The translations under genes were made by a program, and so were the position numbers. Under the pieces are notes generated by a model. The model saw only the letters and a list, made by a program, of their open reading frames with translations, made no database searches and was not told the DNA's origin. From assembly GCA_016748015.1 (NCBI GenBank), contig JAAOMT010000620.1:160940-224939 (forward strand): DNA of 64,000 nt, given 5' to 3'. Positions 36,201 to 47,735 of this stretch are shown here, one piece after another. Numbering within the stretch: the stretch's first letter is position 1; every line of letters starts with the position of its first letter. Origin of the DNA: Geosiphon pyriformis. Taxonomy: Eukaryota > Glomeromycota > Glomeromycetes > Archaeosporales > Geosiphonaceae.

Positions 36201-36633
36201 CTCAAAAAGTTTTGATTACGGAAAATTAATTTTTTTCTAATGGTTTGATTTTGTCTTATGTTGAGTAGCTGAAGTTACTCTCTTATTGGAAAATGAATAT
36301 GAATATGAATAGCTTTCATAAAGGATCATATTTTAAATTTTTCAACTCATTGAAATTGAAAATTTGGAAAATATTAATATTATTTAGAAATTTAAATAAA
36401 TATATATATATATTTTAAATATGATTTTATAATTTTATTTTGGTTAACAAAAATATAAAAATACAAGTAAATTAATTCTATTATTTAAAAGTTTGATAAA
36501 CCTAATCCATATCGGGATTGACGTTTGAAGATCAGAAATCCTTTAGAATAAAATTAGCCTTTATTTGTCCACAATCCACAATCCCCAATTTTTTTTTTTT
36601 TTTTTTTTATTAACTCTCCAATTTTATCATTTC

Positions 36634-37605
36634 ATGGAAAATATCACCGAATATTCGAAATCTGAGTTAAAAATCCTATCCATTAATCAGCTTAAAATAT
36701 CTAACTCCATGAAACCCGATTCATCATTAATTCAAAACGATGACTTGGAATTTCTAACAAAGTTTCTTGACTTCTTTCTCCAAATTATGAAATTTCAAAC
36801 TACTGAAGATACAACAAATGACACGATTACCATTCAACGTCTCAAATCTTTTATCATCAATCATAATAAAAATTTGGACTTGGTCATCGAATCGCTTAAA
36901 ACTAATCACAAATCAAATCCTCAATTCGGTTCTTTATTAGCCTACCTTTATGATCTCGGTCTTTCACCAAAAATCAAACTTTTACCACTGAACTTGGACT
37001 CTACTTATCACTCAATCGAGTCCTACAAACTTTATAAAAAATCCGCAAAACATAATGACTCGTTCGCCTTACTACGCCTTTCAATATACTACCGTTATGG
37101 GTTCCCAGAAAATACCGAAAATTTGCGTGAAGCACTAAATTGTCTTGTCAAATCAGCAAGGACCAACAATCATGGTGCCGCTCAAATTTTAGGAAATTGG
37201 TACACATGGGGTGAACTACCTGATCTAGGTATAGATATTAATCCCAAAAAAGCTATATATTGGTATGAGCAACCATCCAAAGCAGGAGATGAAAATTCAC
37301 AATATTTACTTGGAAATACTTATATTTATTTTGGAACTCTCGGCTTTTTACATCAACTATCCCCTTCAAACCTAAAAAATTTGCGAGATTATGAAAGAAA
37401 AGGATATTATTGGCTTGAGAAAGCGGCTACAAAATCACAAGTTGAAGCTCAATTTTCCCTTGCGGGCTGTTTAGCTATTGGACAAGGATGTCAGAAAGAT
37501 ATACATTTATCTATTAAGTGGTATTCGAGAGCGAAATTGAATGGTCATAAGAACATCCAAGCGTATTTGAGTAAATTGTTTAAGACTCACTATTGCAAAT
37601 GGTGA
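36634..37605 (+). CDS. Sel1-repeat protein
   Basis: A single exon of 323 aa. I chose the ATG at 36634 (MENITEYSK) because the earlier in-frame ATG at 36565 would put a poly-T tract, read as poly-Phe, into the N-terminus. Residues from about 110 on form Sel1-like helical repeats: SYKLYKKSAKHNDSFALLRL, ALNCLVKSARTNNHGAAQIL, AIYWYEQPSKAGDENSQYLL, GYYWLEKAATKSQVEAQFSL and SIKWYSRAKLNGHKNIQAYL. The N-terminal part has no repeat motif. Sel1 proteins act as scaffolds, and in these fungi they form a large family, often attached to kinases; this one has no kinase domain. Molecular partners are unknown. Confidence 0.85.
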   Translation: MENITEYSKSELKILSINQLKISNSMKPDSSLIQNDDLEFLTKFLDFFLQIMKFQTTEDTTNDTITIQRLKSFIINHNKNLDLVIESLKTNHKSNPQFGSLLAYLYDLGLSPKIKLLPLNLDSTYHSIESYKLYKKSAKHNDSFALLRLSIYYRYGFPENTENLREALNCLVKSARTNNHGAAQILGNWYTWGELPDLGIDINPKKAIYWYEQPSKAGDENSQYLLGNTYIYFGTLGFLHQLSPSNLKNLRDYERKGYYWLEKAATKSQVEAQFSLAGCLAIGQGCQKDIHLSIKWYSRAKLNGHKNIQAYLSKLFKTHYCKW

Positions 37606-37609
37606 TTAT

Positions 37610-38259
37610 TCTTACAATTGTCTAAGAATCGAAAAAATTAAATCTACATTTTTGTATTATATTCTTGAAGAAAGTTTCATATTCAAAAATGATTTTCCCA
37701 GTAAATTGAATGAGTAAATTTTTAATAGAGAAAAGAGTTTACCCAATTAAAAATAAATTTTTTCATATATATATATTGTTTAAATTACTTTCAATCCTTA
37801 AAATTACCATAAAAATTAATAAAAGTAAAACAACATTAAAAAATAAAAAAAATATTATAATAAATATTATAATAAATATTTAATATAATTTATTTATTAA
37901 CAATAATAAATATAAAAAAATTATAAATAATAAAAACATAAAAAAAAAAATAAAACAATTAAAAATATTAAAAAAACGATTAAATTTGATAAATACAATA
38001 TTATATTATAATAATAATAATAATTTATATTAATAAATTAATTATATTTTTATATTTTTAAAAAAATATTTATAATGTTTTTTATTTTGATTGATTTAAA
38101 AACAATTAAATTAAACTTTTAAATACATATTTATATAAATAAAATTTATTATATAATAATAATTTTAAACAAAATACAAATTAAATAACTTTAAAATATT
38201 AATTATAAAAAATAAAATTTATAAAAAAATAAAGTTGAAATTAAAATTATATTAAAGTA

Positions 38260-38293
<34 letters not shown>

Positions 38294-39856
38294 TAAAAAA
38301 TTGTTTAAATTTAATTTAATTTATATAAATTAAGTATTATTTAATAATTATAATAACTATATATATATATTTTTATTAATAATAAAAACAAAATAACAAT
38401 ATTTTATAAAATTAAAATATATATAAAAAGTTTTTATAATATTATTATTTATTATTTAAAATAAAAAATTATATTAAAAGTTTTTATAATACATAAATTA
38501 AATTAAAACAAAATAAATAAATAATGTAATTTTAAAAATTTTTGAATATATTTAAAATCAAAATTTTTTTTTGTAAAAATTTATATATTATATTATTATA
38601 TAGTTAAAAAAAAAATTTAAATTTTTAATAAAATAACAATAAATGTATTTTTTTTCTATTTTAAAATTTTTTAAAATTTTTTAAAATACAAAACATATTT
38701 TTATTATAAATAATTAAAATTTCAATCTTCAAATATTTAATATCCATTTTAATTATATATAATAAACTCATAATTATTATAAAAAAGATTTTCTCATTGA
38801 TATTTAAAATTTAATCACAAATGGAAGATTGTGTAATAATTAAGTTCTAGCCCCGTGTCACAAATTTTCTAATGATGATCGGGCTGAGATTCGATATACA
38901 TTCGATCACGCCGCCGAATTAAAGATACTAAATAAGGGAGTATTTTAAAGAGAGTAAATCTTGAACATCAAGCAAAAAAAAAAAACTGTCTTCTTATCAA
39001 GGAAAAATAATCTCACCACATGTTCAAAATTCACCACCAAAATACGCTTAAATAAATAAATTTTTTACATACTATTTTAATTGTTGTTGTTTTTGTTGTT
39101 ATTATTATTTTGTTGTTATTTTTTAAAAATAAATCACGAATCTGCAAAAGTTTTTGTGAATTAATATGATTGGTCCAATATTTCGAACTAAATCATTTTA
39201 AGTTTAAAACTCAAAAAAAAACATATTGACATAAGTATATTTGAAGTTTTTCAAAAAAATAAAAAAAAAAAAAGGGCTTATTATTAATAACAATTTGTAT
39301 ATTTTTGTATTGTTTAAGTTTTTTTTTGCGGTTTGTCAAATTTGTATTTGCTTTTGATATTTTGATACATGTAAGAGGTTTACCGAAATCGGGGGTTATA
39401 GTTTGTAAATCAATTTTTTATAAATAAATCGGGTTAGATACTTTGAATTTTGAGGTTTGTGAAACAAAAATTGCAAATCGTGTGTCACTTTTAATAATGC
39501 TAAAAGTTGAGAAAAGGAGGGGGGGTGGGGGTATTATGAGGTTTAAAATTTTTTTGTCACTAAATCAAAAAATATCCCTCAAAAAATTATCATTTTCCAG
39601 TTTTCCTGAAATATTTCCTGGATATATATTTTAAAATTTAAAGTTTTAATATATTTTTGATTTTTCTAACTATAAAATTTATTTTTCTCTTGAAAAATTC
39701 GGGACCATGACTAAATTTTTTGATTTTTAGCATGATTGATAAAATATTATGTCATTTCTGTTTTTATTTTTCTTTATATGTATATAAAGTTAAACTTCGA
39801 TTCTTAGAACCTGAAAACATTCTTGTTTAGAAATCTTTCACAGTTTATACCAATTT

Positions 39857-39919
<63 letters not shown>

Positions 39920-40584
39920 CCTCCCCATTTTTTCCATCTCTCTATTTATAATTATTATTTTTTCCTGAAATTTCAGGTCTGGTCTCGATTATCAACAGGT
40001 ATTGTGGAAATGGTCGATTATAAAAAATTTTTAACTCTTGATTTTTTTGATTCTATTAATACTTTTCAAGTTTTTATAACAAATCGATCCATTTTTGATA
40101 AGTGATTTTACAGGAATATTTTTAAAATAAAAAAAATTATTATAAAAATACCTTTCTTGGAAATAAATCCAAACCTTTTGGGTGACGTTATACTATTTTT
40201 AATGACGTACAAACCATCTATGTAACCCATTCCCAAAAACAAAGATTATCAATCGACACATCTATTTTCAAATCCAATACGTGACACATAGTATAAAATA
40301 TGAAAATCCCCTTTTTTGAAAAGAGTAAAAATTCCCTAGTATCAAAAAATTGTTACTGTCTGGTAAAACGGAAAAATTTATAATTGATATTACTTACTGC
40401 TTCATGTAGACGTCTATTTTCTTGCGTGAAATTTCATAATTAATTATTTTTATCAGTTATCAATTTGATTTTAGTTACATGTACAAATTTCATTTCCAAT
40501 ACCCATTTATATATATATCTAAAATTTTAATATTTGGGGAAATAGGGTTTTTTTCCTAAAAAAAATAATTTATACCCATTTTCT

Positions 40585-40615
<31 letters not shown>

Positions 40616-41290
40616 TTCATTCATTTATTTATTCATTTCACATGTTACTCTTTTTATTTTTCAATTCATTGGTCTTACCTTTATATTTTATAATATATAT
40701 CATTCACTAATTTATATCTGGTGAAAATTTAAAAACAAAAATATCTTCTCATTAATAGGCTCTTTCAGGCACGCTATTTTATATATATCAGATTTTCCCA
40801 ATATGAATCCTAGGGTATTTATATATTATAAAAAAAATTTCATCCCCCAGAAATCTTTGTGGCGCTCAGAATAAAAACTAATCTCGCAGGAAATACAAGA
40901 ACTTCCTGTTTAGGTCCTTATACACGTTCCACGTTCCCTTGCACTCATTTTAATGAAAACTAAGTTTCAAGGAGGTTTAACGAGGTTAGGAAACTAAACT
41001 TTGAAATATTTCCCCCCCCCCCCCAAACTATCATTTCTACCTTGTTTAATTGTCCGCACTCTTAAGTTGTTTCAAAACACAGATAAAGAAAAAGAAGGTT
41101 GTTGGCAAAATATTTATTTTCGATATTATATTTTGGAAATTTTTTTTACTATATTCCGGTCAGACTTTCCACAAGCCTCTATGGAAAATAATTTTTAGAG
41201 TTACTAAACTTTTCATACAAAGAGTAATAAAAGGTAAAACGAGTTCAGCCTCACAAAATACTTGAACAACCGAAATCTCCCTTCACAGAC
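37610..41290. other. Very AT-rich intergenic region with simple repeats
   Basis: 37,800-38,800 is almost entirely A and T, with an AAT repeat near 38265-38291. A poly-A tract of about 59 bases lies at 39859-39917, an ATTT repeat at about 40584-40637 and a C run at 41012-41024. A short GC-richer patch at about 38845-38935 (tagccccgtgtcacaaattt) shares tgtcacaa-type sequence with 46070-46140. No gene is supported. Confidence 0.55.
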
Positions 41291-41300
41291 AACAACCGTG

Positions 41301-43829
41301 ATGCCAATAGAACAAACAGAAAATTCAGTAAATGAGATAGACTCTCTAGCCGTTGTGGATTTAACAACATCACCTCACCATGGTTCTACTCCACTTCCAC
41401 ATATGGGAACCAACTTTGGACTTCTTAGGGTTCGTGTCACTTTAATATATACATATACTCTAAAAAAAATATCAAAATTTCTAAACTTGACCAAAAAATT
41501 TCCCTACAATATGTTTTCGTTATTGCACGATTCTAATCTAACTTAATAAAATTATTATTATTATTTTTATTTTTTTTTCAAAACTTTGAACTCTCTCCCT
41601 CCAGAACGAGGAAAGACTTCAATCAAATGCCGATAATGTATCTCCGGCTCAAATAGGTATCCATACTTTTATAAAATTCCCTTCTCCAACTTCAACAAAA
41701 ACGCCTTCAGAAGCAACCATGAAAGTGCAAACCATTGAAGCCACGAAGAATTCGCCATCAACCACTAATGCCCATCAATTGCCTTCACCTCGATCACCGG
41801 ATCATGCGACATCTCCAGACACAGGGAGCGTTGTGATTCTACTTTTATCGGTACACGATTCAGTCCCTTTCACGAGGAAAGAGCTTCGATTTTCTCCAGG
41901 AATGGAAATGAAAATCGGTCGTGTGAGTGGTAGTCGAAATCAAAGAGAGTCAAAACCTGATAACGGCGTTTTTCTTTGTGATGTCATGTCCAGGGAGCAT
42001 GCCGTCTTACAGGAGATCGATGGCAAGGTAGAGAAGAATCATGAAATTCTCTTTTGCCGACCTTTTACACATTTTGAGAATTGGAATTTTTGTTGATCTA
42101 TCCTGTTTTTCCAATTAGATATGGATAAAGGACATGAAAAGTACTCATGGTACTTTCGTGAATAATACACGTATAGGGGATGGCTCACAGCCTAGTGATT
42201 TGTATCCATTAAGTCACAAGGATGTCATCACTTTTGGACATAGTGTGCGACGTAATCAAAGTCAGTTCATCCTTTCAAATAATTTGCATATATATATATA
42301 TATATATATATTTTCCTTCAAAATTGATCACTAGCTTTTCACCAGATTTGTACAAGCATCTGTCTGCTTACGTTTGGTACCCTTCGCAGAGTGGAGGCCT
42401 CGAGGCGCCAATATATCCTGTTGTCTTGAGCAGAGATATGATTCCCACTATGCCTAACCCGATGCAAAGTAATGGAATCAACAATCACGTACCACGACAG
42501 CGTATCAATATTGCATCGGATTTTAGTAGGATCATTTCAAAAATTTTAATATCTTTACCATGGAAGGACATTTTCTGTAAAATTAACAAAAAAAATTTGT
42601 ATATAGGTAATAATAACGTACCAATCTCAAATCATATTAGTCCAGTTGCCGTTTCCAGGTTTGAGTCAGGAAATGGACGATCTATTCGTGAAACTCGTCC
42701 TCAAGACCAGGATAATAAGTTAGAATCGATGGATGCTGGTTCAAAAGAGCAGGATCACAATAATAATAAGTTCGAAGAAACTCTTCTTGATAAGGGAACA
42801 AGGGCCGACGTAAGGATCCCTGAATTTTAAATAATCAATTAAACTTTTTCATTCAAAACTTTTCCCCTTGCTTATTTTCATATACTAGCAACGGCTGTTT
42901 CAAGGAGCTTCTAAAGAAACTGCAGCCATAAACACTACAATTATAAAAGAGACTTCGAATAATAATAATAATAATAATAATATATTAGATAAAGAGCAGG
43001 TGACAATACTGACCAACCAAGACCAAAGTAAAGCTAAGGAGTTGAACTCTTCGAAAACAAAAGAAGTAACGGTCTCAAACATCAAAGAATTCATATCTAT
43101 GCCGAAAGATCCAATTGCCGTCAAATCTCCAAAAGATTTGATAAATAATGCCAAACAAAAAGAGACTACAACAACTTATTCGAAGACTATGATTGATAAC
43201 ACCTTAATTAGATCAAAAGAAAATGTCTCCTCAAAAATCAAGTTTCCCGCATTTGGAAAGACAAAAGAGCCTATAAGCTTGCGTGACAAACATGATAAGA
43301 ATTCGGTACGGTTTATTTTAAATGCCATGATTTTATTCTTTTCAGAGCTCTCACCCAGTTTCTAACGAAAATATTTTCCATTTTTAACCAGAATAATGAC
43401 GATAAGCCTTCGACCCCAATTAACATAAATGAGCGAGAAAATCGTGAACAACCGCAATTTTCGGGGTCTCTTGATGCACATCAAAGGGAAACCGATAACC
43501 TAATTGAAGATGTTAATATCAACGATTTTTTCCCGCCAACCGGTGAAAGGTCATTGGATTTGACAGTTTCAATTGGGCGAAAACGTATATTTGATCAAAT
43601 GCAAGAAGAAGATGAAGAAGATGATGATGATGATGATGATGATTATAATGATGATGATGATTATAATACTGAAACTACGGAAATGCAAGTGTCTGCACTC
43701 AGAAAAAGATTAGCAGATGCTGAGCGTCGAAGAAAACGTATAAAATGGGAGGTAGCCGGTTCAGTAATTGCTGGGATGATTTTTGGCGCCGTGTCGTTAG
43801 CAGGTGGTGCCGTAGTATTCGGAGGATAA
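41301..43829 (+). CDS. FHA-domain protein with C-terminal membrane anchor
   Basis: Eight exons join in phase: 41301-41429, 41605-41656, 41711-42027, 42119-42260, 42346-42525, 42607-42809, 42889-43305, 43392-43829; 625 aa. The FHA domain (about residues 85-215) binds phospho-Thr: MKIGRVSGSR, DVMSREHAVLQEIDGK and IWIKDMKSTHGTFVNNTRIG hold the conserved GR, SxxH and TxGTFVN residues. A long disordered Lys/Ser/Asn-rich middle follows, with AAT-encoded Asn and GAT-encoded Asp tracts. The end is a basic stretch (RKRLADAERRRKRIKW) and a Gly-rich hydrophobic segment, AGSVIAGMIFGAVSLAGGAV, that fits a tail anchor. This layout resembles STRIPAK FHA proteins (SLMAP, Far9/Far10, Vps64) of the ER and nuclear envelope; that assignment is inference. 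The 81 bases 42526-42606 are in frame and may be retained or spliced. Confidence 0.8.
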
Positions 43830-43839
43830 TCTTGGATAA

Positions 43840-44330
43840 TCTTGGTGAACAAAGGTGTCCTGTAATATGCTCATTTTCATCGATATGACCGCAGGCTTGA
43901 TTATTTTGGTGCTACCCTATTCTATTAGATACAAAGGAAAAGATTAGTTTCTTCTTTCCTCTTACCCGTCAAAATTGAATTTTTGAATCTGTCCAAATTA
44001 TCAATGTTTGTTCTGTCCTATTCTCTACTTTTTACAGATTATGATTGGGAGAGACGGATTTAGTAAACTACTAAATGGAATGATAAATGTATATACTACT
44101 ACTATTACAATTGCAACAACAAAAAACAAGCTTGTAAAAAACAATAATCATGTTCATGAGGCTCTTTCATTTCATAGTTTAACGTACCACACATTTAATA
44201 GAAATTCCTGATTAATTCTGATCAAATAAGTCCGGTTTATACATTGAGCTAACCCTTTTGGTCTTGATCCGTTTTTTTTTTTGAGCTGTCAAAATTTCCT
44301 CTACCTCCTTTGGACTTCCTTACTCACCAA
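43840..44330. other. Spacer between FHA gene and next gene
   Basis: About 500 bases with no supported gene. It should contain the FHA gene terminator and the promoter of the next gene. The 67-codon frame at 44008 is low-complexity. Confidence 0.5.
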
Positions 44331-44334
44331 AGCA

Positions 44335-45295
44335 ATGTCTGAACGAAGGTCAAGCCCCTCACAAAATACACGCGGGTCACCCTCTTCCACTTCAGGTGAT
44401 AGCAACCCCAACCTAGTACCCTTAGCTGGAACTAATGGCTATGCTAATGGTAGTGGTAGTACCACCTCAGTTCCTTCAACAATGATTTTGCCAACTGCTT
44501 CTGCTGCTATTGATTTACTTCCATATGATTTGATGTTTCCACGAGGGAGTGCAATTTTCACGACTGCTCCAAGAACAACTGCAGGAAGTCCCCCTGTTTC
44601 GACCTTGAACTCCGATTCACGGTTGCAGTATCCAACAACCACGAGTACCTCCAATTACCATAACAATACCAATTACAATAATCCACCGAATACAGCTGAA
44701 AGTAGTTATTATTACATGGAACCCGAAGAAAGCCCAAATAATAATTTTTTAAACATGTATTCGTTGGATAGTGATAGTGACGCTGAAGAACGTGATCAAC
44801 CTTATGAGTTTTTACCTGATAGTGAAAGAGAGGAAAATAATAATGTTCTAGATGCGACAACACAGCGTAATCAGCAGGGAAGTCCATCACTTCCTGATAA
44901 TAATGATTTGAGTAATGTAGGGTCTACTACTGCTCAGGCCTCTTCTGATGCTTCTGCTCCAGGTGATTCTGAGGCTGGTGATGGCGTTGTGACCGCTATA
45001 GCTGATGATGCAAATCCAGTTGTTGTTAACGGTGCTTCTGTTAACATCCCTGACAGAGGTCCAGGTAATTAACAGATATGCTACAATTTTTTGCAAGTGC
45101 TCAAATCTTGCGAAACCCCTGCCAAATTCTACTCTTGGGATAAACATATAATCGCCTGGTCGTTTGTGGATTTGTAAAGGAACTACAGGTCCCACACCGG
45201 ATCTCGAGATATCTCCATTCGGTCTCAGTGTGGAGGACATAATGGATGTGGAGAGTGTTTATCCACAACCACAATATGGTGTGAAATTTTGTTGA
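44335..45295 (+). CDS. Ser/Asn-rich disordered protein, unknown function
   Basis: Two exons, 44335-45064 and 45189-45295, give 278 aa. I chose the ATG at 44335 (MSERRSSPSQ); upstream in-frame sequence lacks an ATG. Without the intron the frame stops at GPGN; splicing at CCAG|GTAATT to ACAG|GTCCC gives GPGPTPDLEISPFGLSVEDI and a C-terminus ending YGVKFC. The protein is rich in Ser, Thr, Asn, Pro and Asp with no folded domain. A patch SLDSDSDAEERDQPYEFLPD is acidic and could be phosphorylated by CK2-type kinases. The last residues could be replaced by further splicing to the short frame at 45642. No family recognised. Confidence 0.62.
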
Positions 45296-45641
45296 TTGAG
45301 CAAAAATTTCCAATCCATTTTTGAAATAGTTGGTCCCTACATCCCTAGTTTACAGATTTTGTTTTCCCTTAAGAATTTTTTATAGGGTAGTATTTTGGTT
45401 GATAACTTCTAACCAGATTTCTTGTTCCTTATTGGTCGGTTTTCATATGTTCCTTTCTGGATATTACACAATCCCATAAAAATCCGATCGCCTGTCAATG
45501 ATATTGCTTCCTTTGGGGTCATAAATCGGGCAACCACTCTTGAATCATATGATTTATCATATATCACCAACATAACGCTTTCATGGTAATCTGAATTTGA
45601 TTCTGGATATCATCCTTTGAACAGTGGACCATAAAGGCAAG

Positions 45642-45728
45642 ATGGATATATTAAGGCGTCGTGTTCGAGAACTAGAGTATGATGCATGGCAGTTCACAAA
45701 GGAGGGCAACGAATTTGCAAGATTCTAA
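45642..45728 (+). CDS. Possible terminal exon or small ORF
   Basis: An ATG-initiated frame of 28 codons (MDILRRRVRELEYDAWQFTK, then EGNEFARF) has strong coding composition. The sequence is amphipathic and charged. It may be the last exon of the gene at 44335 or of an unrecognised gene. An AG just upstream (ggcaag) is a possible acceptor. No homology is claimed. Confidence 0.25.
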   Translation: MDILRRRVRELEYDAWQFTKEGNEFARF

Positions 45729-45729
45729 A

Positions 45730-47730
45730 GCTATGGTTTTTGAGCCACGATTGATGAATCAAAATAGTAATAAATATATCCTTTTGTTGATTCGCATTCT
45801 TTTATTGTTTGATTACGTTTTATCTTTCTTCAAAGGATCAAATTTCTCTGCTAGGCCCATAAGGCGAAGGTAAATCATAATTTTAATCAAAACGGAACTA
45901 CTTTAAAAAATTTTTATTACCTCAAGAAAACAATCGACGCCATTGAATATTAGTAAGTTTAGTTCATTCATTAATAAGAGACCGTTTCTGCTTTGTATCA
46001 CAATTCAGCAATTATTGATCACTAAAAAATTATAGAACGGCAAAGGTAATGACCATGTGTTATTAGGCCCGGTGAGAGAGAGAGCACCATGATACTACGA
46101 TGTGATACTACGATGCTCAAATTGTGACACTAGCCTCGACCTTACACAATTAAAGGGTGACATTTTTGAAGTTTAAAAATTTTTAACTGGTTGCAATTAA
46201 AAACAAAAAAGTTGTGCAATTTTTTTTTATTAAAAGCTGTAATTGCAAAAAATATTTATTATTATTATTACTATATATATATGCTGATAAAATTATATTT
46301 TTAATAATATATTAATTCATATAAAAGGTTTTCAATTTAAGAAATATATCTTATTTAAAATTATTTTGTAAAAGCAAATTATTAATATATGAAAATTATA
46401 ACTAAAAAATTATACAATTTTGTGTTGTGTAAAAAAAATTTTGATAAAAATTAGTATTCAAAAAATATTATCAATAAAGTAACCCAACATGTTCAATCAT
46501 GCTATTTGAGTAGCAATCATTTTTTTATTTTTCTAATTTTCTTTTTTTGTCATCGGGCGGGGGGGGGGGGGGGTGGGGGGGTGTGGGGGTGTGGAGGAGC
46601 TATACACTTGAAACGAACCAATGACATCTTTTGTCCAAAAAAATTTCGTAATGGTCCTCAGATGAAAGAAATGTTATTGATGATAATAGAACATCTTTAG
46701 ACGCATTTTGACATCCAGTAAAGAAAAAAAAAATGTTAAATTGATTACAAAATGTTATCTAGAAATTTAATCTATTAATTTGATATATATAAAACTATTT
46801 TTACCTTTAAGGTTCCCGAACATACAAAACAACCATCATCATCATCATCATAAATTCGAATGTGAAAAGCTTAATAAAATTTACCTGCAATTGTTCTATA
46901 AAAAAAAAAAAAAAAAATTGTCATGTAATGTAGACTAGCCTGTTGCCAGATTTGTTGTATTGAAAGTGTAACTCGAACATAAGATTTTCAGGTGGGATTA
47001 TAATGGCCGGGAAAATCAATGTATCTTCTTTTTTCAGTGTGGAACAAAAATCGAATTTTGAATATATTTGAAATATTTGAAATAACATGTCACTTGTATC
47101 ATTTTAATAAATCGGGTAGACTGTCATACTGACAGATTTGAAAATTTTCAAAAGAATTAAATTCAAGAGATTATATTGGTTTCACATAATATAGGCTTTT
47201 TTTGTGATTCGCCTTTACATAAATCATCTTTATAAGAAAACTTCCAGTTTGTCATTTTCAAGATTACAAAGTTATTAAAAAGCATTTTTCCAAGCCTTCA
47301 TTATAAAATGTTTGATTCTATTTTGTTTTGCTGCTACAGAATGTATCATGGCTCGTGATTAGTGTATGCCAAAAATATCTTTAAAGTTCTCTATCTTATG
47401 AGTCTTGATATTTTGCTTCCAAAAACTAGAAAGAAAAAAGTTCTAAATATTAAATTCGATTTAGGCGCTCCTCCCCCAATAAATAATTCTATAAAATATT
47501 TTAAGAAATTTACAATGCTAAAGTCTATATGAGAATGATTTTGGATGAGTTTATAAATGCGTAGAAATCTATGCAGAAATAAAAATGGCAGGATATCTTG
47601 AATATCGCGTTCTGGGATAAGAATTGCCGGCAATATCGAAAAGATCAAGTTTCTAAAGGCTCGGTATTTTTCAGTGTCACCCCGAATTTATAATCAAGAT
47701 CCTATAATAAAAATGTATTGTGTAAATTCA
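45730..47730. other. Intergenic region with repeats
   Basis: The tandem sequence gatactacgatgt is repeated at about 46090-46115 beside a gagaga run. A G-rich tract sits at 46556-46600 and a CAT repeat near 46836-46851. I see no supported gene. The 85-codon minus-strand frame at 47648-47391 could hold a missed last exon of the carrier gene, but I have no motif for it. Confidence 0.45.
46556..46600 (+). repeat. G-rich tract, possible quadruplex
   Basis: About 45 bases that are almost all G, with isolated C, T and A. Such tracts can form G-quadruplexes. In an AT-rich genome it is striking, but homopolymer length may be unreliable in the assembly. Confidence 0.7.
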
Positions 47731-47735
47731 ATGGT

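Larger units (their letters stand above)
34940..36240 (-). mobile_element. Tc1/mariner-type DNA transposon, partial, running into a sequence gap
   Basis: The 3' end is visible: a TA target dinucleotide at 34938-34939, then a probable terminal inverted repeat starting cagtcacctccgaaattaac, about 100 bases beyond the transposase stop. The transposase C-terminus lies on the minus strand. The other end is hidden in the run of N or lost; I see no matching inverted repeat between 35973 and 36600. The left boundary is therefore well supported and the right boundary is only a guess. Confidence 0.65.

Noticed and set aside
35245-36240. 331-codon frame ending in a long poly-Phe stretch
   Set aside because: It crosses the N run and is then read from a poly-T tract, so it has no coding content.
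37800-38800. Possible mitochondrial DNA insertion, because of near-pure AT content
   Set aside because: No mitochondrial gene, tRNA or rRNA motif can be read in it.
44558-45313. Minus-strand ORFs opposite the Ser/Asn-rich gene
   Set aside because: They are antisense shadows rich in Tyr and Cys; the plus-strand frame splices to a sensible C-terminus and has the expected composition.
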